The notes below the pieces were generated by a model that had not been told where the DNA came from, ran no database searches, and saw only the letters and a program-made list of their open reading frames with translations. Positions 1-7,900 of a DNA stretch of 18,195 nucleotides are shown here, piece by piece (positions within the stretch are counted from its first letter, which is position 1; every line of letters starts with the position of its first letter). Source of the stretch: UMGS1696 sp045643285. Lineage in GTDB: Bacteria > Bacillota > Clostridia > Oscillospirales > CAG-272. Location of the stretch: contig JAZUKN010000063.1 of NCBI GenBank assembly GCA_045643285.1, forward strand, positions 1 to 18,195, in the 5' to 3' direction. Position numbers and translations under genes: made by a program.

Positions 1-30
1 AATCTCGGTTGGAACAACACAAATCAGTAA
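1..30 (+). CDS. C-terminal end of a small protein paralogous to the one at 3242-3415 (partial)
   Basis: The first 30 bases read in frame as NLGWNNTNQ and a TAA stop. The 57-residue protein at 3242-3415 ends GLGWNINQ, so the two tails differ by two substitutions and a one-codon indel. The match continues through the stop into the terminator. This is therefore the tail of a second copy of that small gene, with the rest lying left of the window. Function is unknown. Nine codons alone would not justify a call; the paralogy and the terminator directly downstream do. Confidence 0.6.
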   Translation, partial: NLGWNNTNQ

Positions 31-66
31 GAATAAAAGCTCTCTCCGCAAAGGAGAGGGCTTTTT
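21..66 (+). repeat. Direct repeat, copy 1 (small-gene 3' end plus terminator)
   Basis: The 46 bases here match 3406-3451 at 44 positions; the only differences are two adjacent bases just after the stop codon. The repeat covers the last codons of the small gene, its stop and the terminator hairpin. The similarity extends leftward as coding homology. It suggests tandem duplication of a whole gene cassette with an offset of 3385 bases. Confidence 0.85.
35..66 (+). terminator. Intrinsic terminator of the upstream small-gene cassette
   Basis: A 13-bp stem (35-47 with 53-65, one G:U pair) closes a GCAAA loop. The left arm starts with A residues and the right arm ends in T residues, so it could stop transcription in either direction. 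Confidence 0.9.
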
Positions 67-86
67 GCATATTTTTTCAAAAACCG

Positions 87-115
87 TTGACACGATAAAC
101 CAACTGTGGTATAAT
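87..115 (+). promoter_or_regulatory. Promoter P1 (sigma-A, consensus with extended -10)
   Basis: TTGACA at 87-92, a 17-base spacer and TATAAT at 110-115, preceded by TGG (107-109) as an extended -10. Both hexamers are perfect consensus. Transcription should start near 122 and run through P2, the CCTA tract and the hairpin at 261-315 before reaching the gene at 369. Confidence 0.85.
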
Positions 116-156
116 ATTCTAAATATTAAAATCCGAGAAAATTTACGAAAAAGGGG

Positions 157-185
157 TTGACAGGTTTGAAGAATCAGCGTACAAT
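157..185 (+). promoter_or_regulatory. Promoter P2 (sigma-A), start point inside the CCTA tract
   Basis: TTGACA at 157-162, a 17-base spacer and TACAAT at 180-185. The expected start, 6-9 bases past the -10, falls in the first or second unit of the tetranucleotide tract that begins at 188/189. This is the second of two tandem promoters for the gene at 369. Confidence 0.75.
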
Positions 186-188
186 GCA

Positions 189-216
189 CCTACCTACCTA
201 CCTACCTACCTACCTA
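189..216 (+). repeat. Tetranucleotide microsatellite, CCTA x 7
   Basis: Seven perfect CCTA units, extended by partial matches to about 188-218. The tract begins three bases past the -10 hexamer of P2, so it forms the 5' end of the P2 transcript and lies in the 5' leader of the P1 transcript. It is outside any coding frame, so changes in copy number would act on transcript start or leader length rather than reading frame. Tetranucleotide tracts of this kind are typical slipped-strand mispairing sites in surface-protein genes of other bacteria. Confidence 0.95.
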
Positions 217-258
217 CAGAGCGTAGCGCGTCTGCGCCCTTTTGTCGACCCTATAAAC

Positions 259-315
259 AAAAAAACGCGATATTCTGCCGCTCAGGCTGACTGAGTGTTT
301 GAATATTGCGTTTTT
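259..315 (+). promoter_or_regulatory. Leader hairpin, possible attenuator
   Basis: A 15-bp inverted repeat (261-275 with 301-315, one G:U pair) has A residues at its outer left side and T residues at its outer right side, like an intrinsic terminator. Inside it is a second small stem, CTCAG (281-285) with CTGAG (291-295). It lies downstream of both promoters and 53 bases before the start codon at 369. It could be an attenuator, an mRNA-stabilising structure, or a terminator for transcription from the other strand. No ligand-binding riboswitch fold is recognisable around it. Confidence 0.6.
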
Positions 316-368
316 GCGTTTGATTTAGTTTTGAAAAGATTAACCTAATCCATAGAAAGGAAAACAAC

Positions 369-3227
369 ATGAAAAAAACAAAAAACAAGCTGATCTCACT
401 GCTTCTGACGCTTGTCATGGTAGTCGGGTTGATACCGCTGACGGTGATACCGGCGGTGGCGGCGACAACACGGTGCGGCGTCACGGCAAACTGGCAGGGA
501 ACAAGCTCGTGGCAGTCTTCTGGCTATTATTACTTGACCAGCGATTATACAATTTCTAAATCAGGGGCAAATAACGTTACTGTTAATGGTACTTTGTATC
601 TGGACTTGAACGGTCATACCATTACTTTTAAGGGTTTGTCAGATTATTCTGCGATTGATGTCAAGAACGGTGGCTTACTTTACCTGTGTGACAGTAGCAA
701 TGGGAGTGGTACGATTAAGAGACAAACCAATAGTGGTTTTATAACAAGTAAATATGATAGGTGTATTTTTCTAGATCATTCGACATTATATATGTATGGC
801 GGCAACATTACCGGTTTTGACTATGGTGGCGGTGTCCATTTATATAATAATAGTGCCTTCTATATGCACGGCGGTACGATTAGCAATAATCATGCATCTT
901 ACGGCGGCGGTGTCCAGATCGAAAGCGGTAGCTTCTACATGTACGATGGCACCATCTCCGGCTGCAGCGCATCCAACGGCGGCGGTGGTGTCAATGTTCA
1001 TGATGGGCAGCATTTTTATATGTACGGTGGCAAAATCACTGGTTGTTCGGCAAATAATGGCGGTGGCGTGTCTTGCGGCGGCGGTTCCCAATTTAATCTG
1101 CAGAGTTGTAGTATCCGTGAAAACAATGCAACCAACGGCGGCGGTGTTTTTTCTTACGGAACAGTTAATATGTACAGTGGCACTATGTATAGTAATAAGG
1201 CTAGTGGTGACGGTGGCGGCGTACAGCTTGAAGGTGGTACTATAAATATGTCCGGCGGAGATATTTACAGCAATACCGCCGGATTGAGCGGCGGCGGCAT
1301 CGGATGCCATAGCGGTACAGTTAATGTTTCCGGAGGACTTATTGATTACAATTATGCAAAAGATGATGGCGGCGGCGGTATCGGCGGCTGGGACAACGCA
1401 ACGATTAAAATATCCGGATCGGCACATATTTATGAAAACAGAGCAACGAGCAATTCCGGTCACGGCGGCGCAGTAATGGGACGCAGAGGTACTACGGTTA
1501 CATTTAACGGCGGACGGATAGGCAGTGGCAACTCGGCTCCGTACGGAAGCGGTGTTTACTCGGATGTAACCCCGACTTTTAATTCGGGAAGATTTTATAC
1601 GGCAAGCGTTTATACATCGTCAATACCAACAAACAAGTATAGTACGATCACATTTAATCAAAACAGCGGTAATAACGGCACAAGCAGTATTAGTTATCAA
1701 TACTGGAATTCAAACTTGCCGAATATCACGATACCGACTCGTGCAGGATATACATTTAACGGCTACAAAAACAGCAACGGCGAATGGTATTACAACGCCA
1801 ACGGTACACCGTATAATAAATCCGGTGACGGTATTAAATGGGACTACATCGGCGCACAGACCTTGACCGCCCAGTGGACTCCGATTACATATACCATTGC
1901 CTATGACACCAACGGCGGTGAGGGTACAATCAACAGCACAGCGGCAACGTATGACGCAAATGCAACGCTTGCTGCTGCGCCGACAAGAACAGGCTACACC
2001 TTTAACGGTTGGAACACAGTAGCAGACGGCACAGGCACGACCTATCAGGCAGGTGCAAGCGTGAGCAACCTGACTTCTACCAACGGTGCAACGGTTACCC
2101 TCTATGCTCAGTGGACACCGAACACCTACACCGTTACGTTGGACAATCAGAGCGCGACAACGGAGGGAAGCACCTCCGTCACGGCAACGTATGATGCTTC
2201 AATGCCGACGGCGACCATGCCGACAAAGACGGGCTATACCTTTGGCGGTTACTTTGACGCGCAGACCGACGGCACACAGTATTACAACGCCGACGGCACC
2301 AGCGCAAAGGCTTGGGATAAGGCAGAAGTCACCACCCTCTACGCCCAGTGGACACCTAATAGTTACAGCATCACCTACAAAGACAACGGCGGCGCGGACT
2401 TCTCCGGCGAGAACGAAACCGACGCTCCCACACAGCACACCTACGGCACAGATACCGTGCTGAAAGGTGCAACAAAGCGCGGCTACACGTTCGGCGGCTG
2501 GTATGCAACGACAGATTGCTCCGGCTCCTCGGTAACGACACTCGGCGCGACAGCATACACAGAGGATATCACTCTCTATGCTCAGTGGACGGAACACACC
2601 GCAACGTTAAGCTATAACGCCAACGGTCACAGCACGGCTCCGCAAGCTGTTGAAATGAAATACACGGCTGCGACCAACGCGGCGGCGGCACTGAGCGAAA
2701 AAGGATTCGTTTTCAACGGTTGGAACACCAAAGCGGACGGTACTGGCACTTCTTATGCTGCCGATGCTGTAGTAAAAGAAGCGAATGTTGAACCCACTGC
2801 TACCACCCTCTACGCCAAGTGGCTTACCGTCACCGACGCACACCTCGAAAGCGGCAATTGCGATTCCTACGACGGCAAGGGCGGACTCATGGGACATCAG
2901 TATAGTAAGGGCAGCGAAACCGTCGGACGCACAATAATCGGTCTTACGCAAGCTCAGCTTGATTCAATCGGAACCAAGCTCGTTATCGTCGGCGGTGACA
3001 AAAACGCACAGACAAAATATGATATCGACTGCGCGTACACGTATTTCTACGATGACAACCAAATAATCACAGCCGAAAGCGTGGGCGTTGCCGCATTCGT
3101 CATTATTCAGGATGACAAAGACGGTAATCCGATCTCCGGCTACGGCTACTACAGACTGTATAACGACAGCGCGGACGAAGAACACTTCATGTTCGACGCA
3201 ATGTTCAAGAAACCGGTCAACAACTGA
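369..3227 (+). CDS. Secreted beta-helix / InlB-repeat surface protein
   Basis: 952-residue exported protein, probably an adhesin or cell-surface structural protein. Residues 1-32 are a signal peptide (basic MKKTKNK, hydrophobic core, AVAA cleavage site). Residues about 130-405 contain roughly ten turns of a 22-28 residue Gly-rich repeat of the form 'MxGGxIxxNxAxxGGGV', as in right-handed beta-helix or Pmp-like proteins. Residues about 425-819 hold five InlB B / Listeria-Bacteroides repeats, each with GYTFxG(W/Y) or a variant and most ending in LYAQWT. The last 133 residues match no family I recognise. No LPXTG, dockerin, SLH or transmembrane anchor is visible. The start is supported by AAAGGA at 356-361, seven bases upstream. 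Two promoters and a leader hairpin precede it. Its stop overlaps the ribosome binding site of the small gene at 3242, so the two are probably cotranscribed and coupled. An AT-richer patch at about 540-900 contrasts with the rest. Confidence 0.85.
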   Translation: MKKTKNKLISLLLTLVMVVGLIPLTVIPAVAATTRCGVTANWQGTSSWQSSGYYYLTSDYTISKSGANNVTVNGTLYLDLNGHTITFKGLSDYSAIDVKNGGLLYLCDSSNGSGTIKRQTNSGFITSKYDRCIFLDHSTLYMYGGNITGFDYGGGVHLYNNSAFYMHGGTISNNHASYGGGVQIESGSFYMYDGTISGCSASNGGGGVNVHDGQHFYMYGGKITGCSANNGGGVSCGGGSQFNLQSCSIRENNATNGGGVFSYGTVNMYSGTMYSNKASGDGGGVQLEGGTINMSGGDIYSNTAGLSGGGIGCHSGTVNVSGGLIDYNYAKDDGGGGIGGWDNATIKISGSAHIYENRATSNSGHGGAVMGRRGTTVTFNGGRIGSGNSAPYGSGVYSDVTPTFNSGRFYTASVYTSSIPTNKYSTITFNQNSGNNGTSSISYQYWNSNLPNITIPTRAGYTFNGYKNSNGEWYYNANGTPYNKSGDGIKWDYIGAQTLTAQWTPITYTIAYDTNGGEGTINSTAATYDANATLAAAPTRTGYTFNGWNTVADGTGTTYQAGASVSNLTSTNGATVTLYAQWTPNTYTVTLDNQSATTEGSTSVTATYDASMPTATMPTKTGYTFGGYFDAQTDGTQYYNADGTSAKAWDKAEVTTLYAQWTPNSYSITYKDNGGADFSGENETDAPTQHTYGTDTVLKGATKRGYTFGGWYATTDCSGSSVTTLGATAYTEDITLYAQWTEHTATLSYNANGHSTAPQAVEMKYTAATNAAAALSEKGFVFNGWNTKADGTGTSYAADAVVKEANVEPTATTLYAKWLTVTDAHLESGNCDSYDGKGGLMGHQYSKGSETVGRTIIGLTQAQLDSIGTKLVIVGGDKNAQTKYDIDCAYTYFYDDNQIITAESVGVAAFVIIQDDKDGNPISGYGYYRLYNDSADEEHFMFDAMFKKPVNN

Positions 3228-3232
3228 GGAGG
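3227..3232 (+). promoter_or_regulatory. Ribosome binding site overlapping the upstream stop codon
   Basis: AGGAGG begins with the last base of the TGA stop at 3225-3227 and lies nine bases before the ATG at 3242. The overlap points to translational coupling of the small protein to the beta-helix protein. Confidence 0.85.
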
Positions 3233-3241
3233 GAGAAGAAA

Positions 3242-3415
3242 ATGAAAAAGTTTATAAATCCCGAACTTGAGCTGATCGAGCTTGAGGAGAAAGATATAAT
3301 TACAGCGAGCGGCGAGATCCCGTTTGACGAAAACGCGCCGGAAGCCACACACGGTGAAAATTCTCCGGCAAAATCACTGAACTGGACCGGACTCGGCTGG
3401 AACATAAATCAGTAA
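3242..3415 (+). CDS. Small acidic protein of unknown function, 57 aa
   Basis: The protein starts MKKFINPELELIELEEKD and continues with IITASG. An acidic, Pro-containing middle follows, and it ends GLGWNINQ. It has no signal peptide or membrane segment. A strong AGGAGG site and an intrinsic terminator five bases after the stop support it as a real gene, as does the paralogous tail at 1-30. I recall many short unannotated Clostridia proteins with a similar K-x-(Y/F)-x-x-P-E-x-E N-terminus followed by an (E/K)D-(V/I)-I-x-x-S motif; no function is known to me. The N-terminal part would suit a recognition or leader region and the Trp-containing C-terminus a conserved functional tail, but no modifying enzyme is in the window. 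Position suggests a partner or regulator of the protein encoded at 369-3227, or simply a cotranscribed peptide. Confidence 0.8.
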   Translation: MKKFINPELELIELEEKDIITASGEIPFDENAPEATHGENSPAKSLNWTGLGWNINQ

Positions 3416-3451
3416 AGATAAAAGCTCTCTCCGCAAAGGAGAGGGCTTTTT
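3406..3451 (+). repeat. Direct repeat, copy 2 (small-gene 3' end plus terminator)
   Basis: Second copy of the repeat at 21-66, matching at 44 of 46 positions. It covers the last codons of the small gene, the stop and the terminator hairpin. Confidence 0.85.
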
Positions 3452-3452
3452 T
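3420..3452 (+). terminator. Intrinsic terminator of the beta-helix / small-protein cassette
   Basis: 13-bp stem (3420-3432 with 3438-3450), GCAAA loop, T tract to 3452. The hairpin is identical in sequence to the one at 35-66. Confidence 0.9.
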
Positions 3453-3531
3453 GTACAAGAAACAAAAGCCGAATAAAAAAAGACAAACAGTATATTAACG
3501 ACCTGTTGATTCATAAACAACTGATTGATAA

Positions 3532-3559
3532 TTGTTTTTTTGTTTTTTTCTGCTATACT
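3532..3559 (+). promoter_or_regulatory. Probable promoter of the XRE regulator gene
   Basis: TATACT at 3554-3559 preceded by TGC (extended -10), with a weaker TTGTTT at 3532-3537 and a 16-base spacer. Just upstream, 3505-3521 is an imperfect palindrome (GTTGATT / AAACAAC around CAT), a candidate operator for autoregulation by the XRE protein. The -10 call is fair; the operator is a guess. Confidence 0.5.
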
Positions 3560-3601
3560 AAAAATGTAAGCTTACGATAACAACAAAAGAGAGGACATAA
3601 A

Positions 3602-4726
3602 ATGAATTTATCAATCGGAAATAATATTAAAAACCTTCGCACAAAGAAAAAATTCACTCAAGAACAACTTGCAACATTTCTCGGTATAACTTCTCAGGCT
3701 GTTTCGAGATGGGAGAACGGCACGGTTTATCCCGATATAGAAATGCTGCCCTCTATCGCAGAATTCTTTGGTGTTTCCACTGATGACCTCTTTGGGATCA
3801 ACAAGAACGAAAAAGAAAAAAGGCGTGATGAAATATACCTTGAGATCGAAAAAGGTTATGAATCAGGAAAAAATATCGGTGAAGACGCTGTGAACACCGC
3901 AAGACAGTACGCCGCGGAATTCCCGGCAGACGAATGGATTGTGTTGAATCTTGCCAATACGATCTCACGATCGTATATGTGGAAAGAAGAAACTTGCGAA
4001 CCGCGTTATCTTGCAGAGTCGGAAAAACTGTATCAGACGCTGATCGACACGGCAGAAGACAGCGACATACGATTCAGAGCGATACAGAATCTTGCGACTT
4101 TATATACGGTCGGATATGACAGTGACGAAAAGGCTGATGAAGTCCTTAGTAAACTCCCGCCCATGAGGTTCAGCAGGGAATGGATCGGCGCACTTCTCTG
4201 GGACGACTCCGGCCATAATATCGGAAGATGGCAGGACTGGGTCGCCAGAACGACAAATTCGCTTTGCCTTGAATTAACGGAATACATTATTTCTTTGCCG
4301 AATGATCCGGAAACATGGGACAAAAAGATCGAAATGTTCAAAAAGGTGATCACGATCTATGAACTTGTCTTCGGAGAGGATATGCTGGTTTATCATTCCG
4401 GTGCCGAAAATATTTGCAGAGTTATCGCAACCTACTATGTGGCGCAGGGAAGATATGAAGAAACAATACAGTGGCTTGAAAAAATGACATACCACATCAA
4501 AGAAAGAGTAAAAGTGAAACCCGGAGATCATTATACCTCTCCTTTTGTGGACACCATGTCCGTTCCCGAAGATGATCCGCTCAACAGGCGATACCACGAA
4601 CTGATACTACACAATGAAGCGTGGTATGTTCTGAATCATAAACTGACGCAAAGCCGCTATGATCCGATCCGTGATATGGATGGATTCCGTGCAGTTGTCG
4701 ATGAACTGACGAAAATTGCAGAGTAA
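3602..4726 (+). CDS. XRE-family transcriptional regulator with helical TPR-like C-terminal region
   Basis: 374 residues. Residues about 5-65 are a Cro/C1-type helix-turn-helix domain; the recognition core is residues 19-40, including QAVSRWENG followed by YPDIEMLPSIAEFFGVS. The remaining 300 residues are helix-rich and soluble, with periodic Ala/Leu/Tyr patterns as in TPR-like sensor regions (for example around residues 95-170 and 260-295). No signal peptide or membrane segment is present. It should bind DNA in the cytoplasm; the effector is unknown. HTH-TPR proteins include the RRNPP peptide-sensing regulators, but this layout is also very common among uncharacterised Clostridia regulators, so peptide sensing is only a possibility. 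AGAGGA at 3590-3595, six bases before ATG, sets the start. It is a single-gene unit with its own promoter and terminator, between two surface-protein genes that are candidate targets. Confidence 0.85.
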   Translation: MNLSIGNNIKNLRTKKKFTQEQLATFLGITSQAVSRWENGTVYPDIEMLPSIAEFFGVSTDDLFGINKNEKEKRRDEIYLEIEKGYESGKNIGEDAVNTARQYAAEFPADEWIVLNLANTISRSYMWKEETCEPRYLAESEKLYQTLIDTAEDSDIRFRAIQNLATLYTVGYDSDEKADEVLSKLPPMRFSREWIGALLWDDSGHNIGRWQDWVARTTNSLCLELTEYIISLPNDPETWDKKIEMFKKVITIYELVFGEDMLVYHSGAENICRVIATYYVAQGRYEETIQWLEKMTYHIKERVKVKPGDHYTSPFVDTMSVPEDDPLNRRYHELILHNEAWYVLNHKLTQSRYDPIRDMDGFRAVVDELTKIAE

Positions 4727-4737
4727 CAAATCCGCAC

Positions 4738-4772
4738 AAAATCGGTCTTCACATCAGTGAGGACCGGTTTTT
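4738..4772 (+). terminator. Intrinsic terminator after the XRE regulator
   Basis: 15-bp stem (about 4738-4752 with 4757-4771, two G:U pairs), ATCA loop, T-rich right end. It begins 12 bases after the stop at 4726. Confidence 0.85.
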
Positions 4773-4867
4773 GTTTATTTTCACAATAGTATCAATGCTT
4801 TCGATCAAATGACAAATTCAGAGTCGTATTTTGGATTTGACATAGTATTTTCTTATGCTTTTGTATG

Positions 4868-4896
4868 TTGACAAAAAAAGGGTAAAATGTTAAAAT
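4868..4896 (+). promoter_or_regulatory. Promoter of the giant LRR-dockerin gene
   Basis: TTGACA at 4868-4873, a 17-base spacer and TAAAAT at 4891-4896 preceded by TGT (extended -10). Transcription would start near 4903, giving a leader of about 90 bases before the ATG at 4994. Confidence 0.75.
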
Positions 4897-4977
4897 AAAA
4901 CAGTTTATCTGACCTATATCAGTCGATCCTCCGTTTCGGAAGATGATCCTTTTTTACATAATTATGCAGATCATTTG

Positions 4978-4984
4978 TAAGGAG
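4978..4984 (+). promoter_or_regulatory. Ribosome binding site that fixes the start of the giant gene
   Basis: TAAGGAG lies nine bases before ATG 4994. The open frame extends up to an ATG at 4943, but that start has no Shine-Dalgarno sequence and would put 17 unlikely residues before the signal peptide. Confidence 0.85.
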
Positions 4985-4993
4985 CAGCTCAAA

Positions 4994-7900
4994 ATGATGA
5001 AAATCGTCTCGGCAATTCTTGCATTCACTATCTTGTTTACCTCCGTATGTATTTCTCCCGTTTCGGTAGGCGCAAAAGAGCCGGATAATGGCGGAAAGGC
5101 TGAAACCATGCCCCTGCTTGACAGTGAAGCGGATTCAGACACCGTTACCGGAACTTGCGGAGAGAACATCACATGGTCTTTGTCGCTGTCAGACGGTACT
5201 TTGACGATCATGGGCAGCGGAGAAATGCCCGATGATTTTCCGTGGTCAAGATATCGTGACCGGATCACAGAACTCGTCATCGGTGACGGCATAACGAGAA
5301 TTGCGGATAATGCGTTCAGTGATATGATGAACCTGAAAACGGTAAAGCTCGGCTCCGGACTGAAAATAATCGGCAGATATGCGTTTGCATACTGCGAAAT
5401 GCTTGAATCACTGACTTTGCCCGAGACTCTCGAAGAGATACATGGCTTTGCTTTCCGTGCTTCCGGACTTAAATCAATCGATATTCCCGCATCGACTGTT
5501 TATGTGACAGACGCATTCAGGGAGTGCGACTGCCTTGAAGAAATAAATGTCGATCCCGAGAATCATTATCTCAGCTCGGTCGACGGCGTTCTTTTCACCG
5601 CTGACGGAGCAAATCTTCTTCTGTATCCTGCCGCAAAGAATGGCGAATCTTATACGGTTCCCTGTGAGGTGTATGAGCTTGGCGATTATTCTTTTTCAAA
5701 CTGCCGTAACCTTAAAACCCTGACTGTCGGAGAGGATGTTTCGTATATCGGATATTCGGCTTTGGGCGGCGGAAACAGCATCAGCGAATATAAAGTCGCG
5801 GAAGGAAATACATACTTCACCACTGAAGACGGCGTGCTGTTCAGTTACGACAAAACAAGCCTTATCCGTTATCCGTCAAACAAAGCGGGAAAGACTTATA
5901 CAATTAACGGAAACGTGGAATTCATATCGGCGTTTGCTTTTTCGACGGTAAACGCACTTGAACAGATCACTGTTTCCGATGGAGTTAAAGATATCGGGAT
6001 ACAGTCGTTTGAGAGATGCAGTAACCTTTCAAAGATCAACTTCCCGGATTCTCTTGTTTCCATAGAGAGTATGGCATTTTCGTTCTGCAATCTCTTAAAA
6101 AGCGTAAAACTGCCGGCATCGGTAAGCTGGCTGTCATCAGATACTTTTATGTCTTGTCAGTCCCTTGAAAGGATCGACACAGATGAGGACAATACCGAAT
6201 ACTCCTCGCTGGACGGTGTTCTGTATAATAAAGACAAAACGGTCCTGATGTGTTATCCCGCAGGCAAGACGGACATTTTCTTCAAAGTGCCGGAATCTGT
6301 AGAGGATATACAGAAAAGATCGTTTGCACAGTGCGTCAACCTTGCGGAAATATATATTCCCGGAAAAGTTGCGGTAGGAAACAACGCTTTTATGGCGTGT
6401 GACAACCTGACTATACTCGGTACAGAGGGAAGCCCGGCTGAACAGTACGCCGAAAGATACGGTTATAACTTCAAAACAGTGTATCCGGCTGAATCCATTC
6501 AGAAGGTCGAAGTCGGTATAATGCCGGAAAAAACGGTGTACGGGATCGGAGGGACTCCGAACTATAAAGGACTTGTTCTGAAAATCACGTTCAAGGACGG
6601 AGGAGAACAGACGGTCACCGACGGATATTCCGTTCTCGGCTATGATTTCAGCGTTGCAGGCGACACTGTCATTCGCATGAGTTATGTCGGATTCGATTTT
6701 TCCGTTCCCGTAACGGTTGACGAAAATATGATCATATATCCGGAGACTTCGCATCCGGCAGAGAAGAGACGTGTCAACGGTTATTCGTATACACACAAAA
6801 CGGATGCGTATATGCTGAGCATCACTTTTTCCGAAGAAACCGATCTCGGACAGGACGGCTGGCTTGATCTGTTCGACGGCAACGGAAGATTCGTTGAGGA
6901 ATATTTCGGAACCGAGCTTGCCGGAAAGACAATCGAAGTAAACGGAAATAGTTTTTCTGTCGAGTGTTGTTTCTTTGAGAGCGTCTACGGCTTCAGCATT
7001 GAAAAGATCGAAGAGGTTGAAGACACCCGCACGACGTCCGGTGAATTCGGCGACGGAAACACGTGGACTTATGATAAAGAGACAGCCACGCTGACTCTCT
7101 CGGGAGAAGGCGAAATATATGAGGGCGACTGCCCGTGGCTCGACTATTATTCCGATTCTGTCAGAAAAGCCGTTATCGAAGAGGGAATCACTTATGTTCC
7201 CATGTTCGCCTTTGATAACTGCAAAAAGCTCACCGAAGTATCTGTTCCGTCGACTGTGGAATATATTTCGCCGTCGGCTGTTAACAGATGTACTTCCTTT
7301 GAAGCATTCAATGTCGCGCAGAATAATGAGTATTATTCATCGGATGACGGTATCCTGTACAATAAAGCAAAAAATCGGCTTTTGGTTTATCCGTGTGCAA
7401 AAGAGGGAGAGACATTTGACGTTCCGGAATCGGTAAAAACGATCGCATCCGCTGCATTTGAGGAGAACAAAAATCTTCTTTCGGTTTCCGTTCCGGACAG
7501 TGTTACGACAATTGAACTAATGGCATTTTCACGCTGTCGGAGTCTGAAGTCTGTCTATATCGGAAGCGGTGCGGAACAGATTTCCGATCAGGTGTTTTGG
7601 GACTGTGAGAACCTTGAAGCCATAACGGTATCGGAAAACAACAAATCGTACTGCTCTGTGAACGGCGTACTGTTCACAAAGGATATGACAAAGCTCCTCG
7701 CTTATCCGAGTGCAAACTCGAGAACAGAATATACAGTACCGTCTGCGGTAAATGAGATAGGGGAAGCGGCATTCAACAACTGCAAAAACCTTGTGACCGT
7801 TGACCTTGGTGAGAATCTCGAAAAGATAGGCAGCTCGAACCTGCGTGAATGCGATAACCTCGAAACGGTCGTACTGCCGGATTCTCTGACCGAGATCGGA

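Noticed and set aside
188..218. CCTA tract as a CRISPR-like or replication-iteron array
   Set aside because: The unit is four bases with no spacers and there are no associated genes; it is a plain microsatellite.
221..240. GC-rich hairpin GCGC-GTCT-GCGC between the microsatellite and the leader hairpin
   Set aside because: Only four base pairs; too short to call a functional element.
796..1245. 149-codon alternative + strand frame inside the beta-helix gene
   Set aside because: It overlaps a well-supported gene with signal peptide and repeats; the alternative frame has no ribosome binding site or domain and is an artefact of GGC-rich repeats.
840..1463. 207-codon minus-strand frame opposite the beta-helix repeats
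   Set aside because: It is an Ala/Thr/Ile-rich shadow of Gly-rich repeats, with no start signal; its repetitiveness follows from the + strand repeats.
4837..4842. Extra TTGACA upstream of the giant gene
   Set aside because: No acceptable -10 hexamer lies 16-18 bases downstream; the second TTGACA at 4868 has a good partner.
4920..4955. Possible leader hairpin or attenuator before the giant gene (CTCCG-TTT-CGGAAG followed later by T6)
   Set aside because: The stem is short with a mismatch and the T run is not next to it, so it does not look like a terminator.
4943..4993. ATG at 4943 as start of the giant gene
   Set aside because: It has no ribosome binding site; the TAAGGAG at 4978-4984 and the signal peptide both point to 4994.
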